A DNA stretch of 13,939 nucleotides. It comes from Lachnospiraceae bacterium. Its GTDB lineage: Bacteria > Bacillota_A > Clostridia > Lachnospirales > Lachnospiraceae. Shown one piece after another: positions 11,786-13,939 of this stretch. The DNA is taken from the NCBI GenBank assembly GCA_017613595.1, contig JAGADM010000031.1, positions 1 through 13,939 on the forward strand, given 5' to 3'. The notes below the pieces were generated by a model. The model was not told the origin of the DNA, made no database searches, and was given only the letters and a program-made list of their open reading frames with translations. The number at the start of each line of letters is the position of its first letter. The first letter of the stretch is position 1. Position numbers and translations under genes: made by a program.

Positions 11786-13763
11786 GACGCTCCGCATCGA
11801 GCCGTGGGGACCTGACTCCCTGCGTGTCCGCGCCACTATGCAGTCGAATTTTACGGACTATGCGTGGGCGCTTACGGAGCCCGTTAAGGAAACGGGCAGT
11901 ACGGTAACCGTATATGAGCCGGACAAATGGACCGGCGATCCGCTCATTCCGTGCGGGAATCCCGTTGCGGAAATCGTGAACGGACGGGCGAAGGCCGTTG
12001 TCAACTTTGCCGGCGTAATTTCGTTCTACCGGGATGACAAGCTGGTACTTCGTGAATACTTTCGTTTTTACGGCGGAACGATATCTCAAAGCAGCCGTTG
12101 TCTGAAGGTCACAAACCGCGAGTGGAAGGGCGTGATCGGCGGAAGCGATTATTCGCTGACGGTCCGGTTTGACGCCAACGAAGGCGAGAAGCTTTTCGGT
12201 ATGGGACAGTACCAGCAGCCGTACCTCGATCTGAAGGGAACGATGCTTGAGCTGGCGCAGCGGAACTCGCAGAATTCCGTACCGTTTCTTATTTCGTCGC
12301 TCGGCTACGGTATGCTTTGGAACAACCCGGCGGTCGGCCGCGTAACGTTCGGCAAGAACATGACCGAGTGGGTCGCAAGATCGACCAGGGACATGGATTA
12401 CTGGTTCACCGTACAGGACGGTCCGAAGCAGATCGTTGCGGCATACGCCGATGTGACCGGACACGCTCCGGTATTCCCCGAGGACCGCATGGGACTCTGG
12501 CAGTGCAAGCTCCGCTACCGCACGCAGCAGGAAGTGCTTGAGGTTGCGCACGCGTATCAGAAGGAAGGCATCAAGATTGACCAGATCGTTATCGATTTCT
12601 TCCACTGGACCGTGCAGGGCGACTGGAAGTTTGATAAGACCTACTGGCCGGATGTGAAGGCAATGGTCGACGAACTTCATTCGATGGGCATCAAGGTCAT
12701 GGTTTCCGTATGGCCTTCCGTAGACCGCAGAAGCGAGAACTTCTACCCGATGTCGGAGCAGGGAATGCTTCTTAAGACCGAGCGCGGTGCGGGACAGACC
12801 TACGATTTCGAAGGCGACTGTATCGTCATCGATCCGTTCAATCCGGCAACCCGCGACTATGTATGGGAAATCTGTAAGAAGAACTATTACGACCTCGGCA
12901 TTGACGGATTCTGGCTTGACAACTCCGAGCCGGATCTTGCCGTATATGATTTCGATAATTACCGCTATTATGATATGCCGGCGCTTGCATGCTCGAACAT
13001 GTATCCGCAGATGTACAGCAGGACTTTCTACGATCCGATGACGAAGATCGGAAAAGAACCGGTTGTCAATCTGCTTAGATGCTGTTGGGCAGGCAGCCAG
13101 AAGTTCGGAAACGTTGTCTGGTCCGGTGACGTACCGAGCAACTTCGAGTCGTTCTACGAGCAGCTGCAGGCCGGACTCAATATCGGTCTTGCCGGAATTC
13201 CGTGGTGGACGACCGACATCGGCGGCTTTATGACGGACGATGTGAACGACCCCGGTTTCCGCGAGCTTTTGATCCGCTGGTACCAGTTCGCGACCTACTC
13301 AGCGGTGCTTCGTATGCACGGCGACCGCGGTCCTTACAACATTCCGCCGCTTGACACCCGTGACTGGGGCGGCGGATACCTCCACACCGGTCAGCCTAAC
13401 GAGCTCTGGAGCTACGGTGAGGACAACTACCGGATCATGAAGAAGTATTATGACATCCGTATCGGGATGCATGATTATATTAAGAAACTGTATGACGAAG
13501 CGCATACCGACGGCTCGCCGCTCATCCGGACGATGTTCTACGAATTCCCGGACGACGCGAAGTGCTGGGAACTTCAGGACCAATACATGTTCGGTGACCG
13601 TTACCTGTGCGCACCGGTATTCACGCTGCATGCCGTGAAGCGGGACGTATATCTTCCCGCGGGCAAATGGCAGCTCACCTCGACAGGAGAGGTGTTCGAA
13701 GGCGGTCAGACCGTAACGGTTGACGCTCCGATCGATTATATGCCGGTATTCGAGAGAATATAA
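11736..13763 (+). CDS. Glycoside hydrolase family 31 (alpha-xylosidase/alpha-glucosidase type)
   Basis: This 675-residue cytoplasmic enzyme removes alpha-linked sugar units, probably xylose or glucose, from oligosaccharides. An N-terminal beta domain (about 1-245) with EKLFGMGQYQQ leads into the TIM barrel (about 250-585). GIDGFWLDNSEPDL carries the catalytic nucleophile Asp395. VVWSGDVPSNFESF carries the acid/base Asp465. GIPWWTTDIGGF and LRMHGDRGPYN line the active site. The C-terminal beta domain carries LPAGKWQLTSTGEVFEGG. There is no signal peptide. The frame is open from an ATG at 11679, but those 19 residues precede the family start and run through a hairpin; ATG 11736 follows AGAGGA (11722-11727) and gives MIFLKDGGAL. 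It may share a transcript with the cotransporter upstream, since neither a clear terminator nor a promoter lies between. Substrate choice within GH31 is not resolved. Confidence 0.92.
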   Translation: MIFLKDGGALVAKHGGETLRIEPWGPDSLRVRATMQSNFTDYAWALTEPVKETGSTVTVYEPDKWTGDPLIPCGNPVAEIVNGRAKAVVNFAGVISFYRDDKLVLREYFRFYGGTISQSSRCLKVTNREWKGVIGGSDYSLTVRFDANEGEKLFGMGQYQQPYLDLKGTMLELAQRNSQNSVPFLISSLGYGMLWNNPAVGRVTFGKNMTEWVARSTRDMDYWFTVQDGPKQIVAAYADVTGHAPVFPEDRMGLWQCKLRYRTQQEVLEVAHAYQKEGIKIDQIVIDFFHWTVQGDWKFDKTYWPDVKAMVDELHSMGIKVMVSVWPSVDRRSENFYPMSEQGMLLKTERGAGQTYDFEGDCIVIDPFNPATRDYVWEICKKNYYDLGIDGFWLDNSEPDLAVYDFDNYRYYDMPALACSNMYPQMYSRTFYDPMTKIGKEPVVNLLRCCWAGSQKFGNVVWSGDVPSNFESFYEQLQAGLNIGLAGIPWWTTDIGGFMTDDVNDPGFRELLIRWYQFATYSAVLRMHGDRGPYNIPPLDTRDWGGGYLHTGQPNELWSYGEDNYRIMKKYYDIRIGMHDYIKKLYDEAHTDGSPLIRTMFYEFPDDAKCWELQDQYMFGDRYLCAPVFTLHAVKRDVYLPAGKWQLTSTGEVFEGGQTVTVDAPIDYMPVFERI

Positions 13764-13798
13764 GGAATTGGATTTCAGCGAAAAGAGACCCCGCCGGG

Positions 13799-13823
13799 CA
13801 ATGTCATTAAGATAACGACATTG
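13799..13823. repeat. 7-bp inverted repeat after the GH31 gene
   Basis: CAATGTC (13799-13805) and GACATTG (13817-13823) are perfect reverse complements around an 11-base loop. No T-run follows. It lies between the GH31 stop and the strong terminator. Confidence 0.5.
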
Positions 13824-13844
13824 AAATAACGAGAGTTTATGAAC

Positions 13845-13887
13845 ACGGGACGAAAGAGGTCATTTTCTTTCGTCCCGTTGCTTTTTT
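13845..13887 (+). terminator. Strong intrinsic terminator closing the GH31 unit
   Basis: ACGGGACGAAAGA (13845-13857) and TCTTTCGTCCCGT (13866-13878) form a perfect 13-bp stem with an 8-base loop, followed by TGC and six Ts (13882-13887). No gene is seen from 13764 to the end of the window. Confidence 0.92.
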
Positions 13888-13901
13888 ATGCACCATTAAT
13901 A

Positions 13902-13922
13902 AGCAGAGGCAGTTCCTCTGCT
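13902..13922. other. 8-bp hairpin near the right edge
   Basis: AGCAGAGG (13902-13909) and CCTCTGCT (13915-13922) form a perfect stem with a 5-base loop, followed by a run of seven As. Neither strand has a T-run after the stem, so it does not fit a terminator as seen. The window ends 17 bases later, so its context is unknown. Confidence 0.55.
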
Positions 13923-13939
13923 CAAAAAAATTTACGCAA

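Noticed and set aside
11673..12680. Antisense frame of 335 codons opposite the GH31 gene
   Set aside because: Shadow of a well-supported GH31 coding region; composition is unlike a protein and no family motif is seen.
1..13939. CRISPR arrays, tRNA or rRNA genes, insertion sequences, attachment sites, toxin-antitoxin pairs, defence islands
   Set aside because: I saw no spaced direct repeats, tRNA-like cloverleafs, transposase or integrase motifs, or defence-type domains. The genes look like ordinary chromosomal content.

Overview
The window looks like a piece of chromosome from a Gram-positive anaerobe of the class Clostridia, probably a Lachnospiraceae-like gut bacterium. This rests on several features: strong AGGAGG-type ribosome binding sites, consensus TTGACA/TATAAT promoters, compact intrinsic terminators, moderately high GC by eye, and protein families typical of that group (OhrR, MBOAT plus DHHW pair, Na/Pi cotransporter with PhoU tail, GH31). 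The genus cannot be fixed from the sequence alone. All supported genes lie on the + strand. I see no rRNA, tRNA, CRISPR array, insertion sequence or integrase.

Layout. (1) Positions 2-163 hold the last 53 codons of an unidentified gene, closed by a terminator. (2) Positions 261-1799 form a thiol-peroxide defence operon: a strong promoter overlapped by a tandem OhrR-type operator, then a thioredoxin-type glutathione peroxidase, the organic-peroxide sensor OhrR, and a thioredoxin with a WCMPC active site. A 15-bp perfect inverted repeat follows. (3) Positions 1990-4150 hold a small lipoprotein, an HSL-type esterase whose ribosome binding site overlaps the lipoprotein stop codon, and an AlkZ-related protein, closed by a strong terminator. 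(4) Positions 4273-4797 are a compact nitroreductase with its own promoter. (5) Positions 4929-7814 are a polysaccharide O-acetylation pair: an AlgI-like MBOAT acyltransferase driven by a perfect TTGACA-17-TATAAT promoter, followed by a membrane-anchored DHHW/AlgX-like SGNH protein. (6) Positions 8064-8744 encode an unrecognised three-helix membrane protein; between its promoter and its start codon lies a terminator-like hairpin. (7) Positions 8805-9638 are an alpha/beta hydrolase. (8) Positions 9775-11598 are a Na/phosphate cotransporter with a PhoU domain, driven by a strong promoter. (9) Positions 11736-13763 are a GH31 alpha-glycosidase. The gap before it contains a hairpin that hides a perfect ribosome binding site in its stem and a start codon in its loop (possible 55-codon ORF), plus a second composite hairpin. 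A strong terminator closes the region.

How the genes work together. The clearest functional unit is the first operon. OhrR should hold the promoter off until organic peroxide oxidises its Cys24. The operon then makes a peroxidase that uses thioredoxin, the thioredoxin that recharges it, and OhrR itself, giving a self-limiting loop. The usual OhrR target, Ohr, is not in this window. The second clear unit is the MBOAT/DHHW pair, which in related systems carries acetyl groups across the membrane onto an exported glycan. The other genes look like independent housekeeping or metabolic units.
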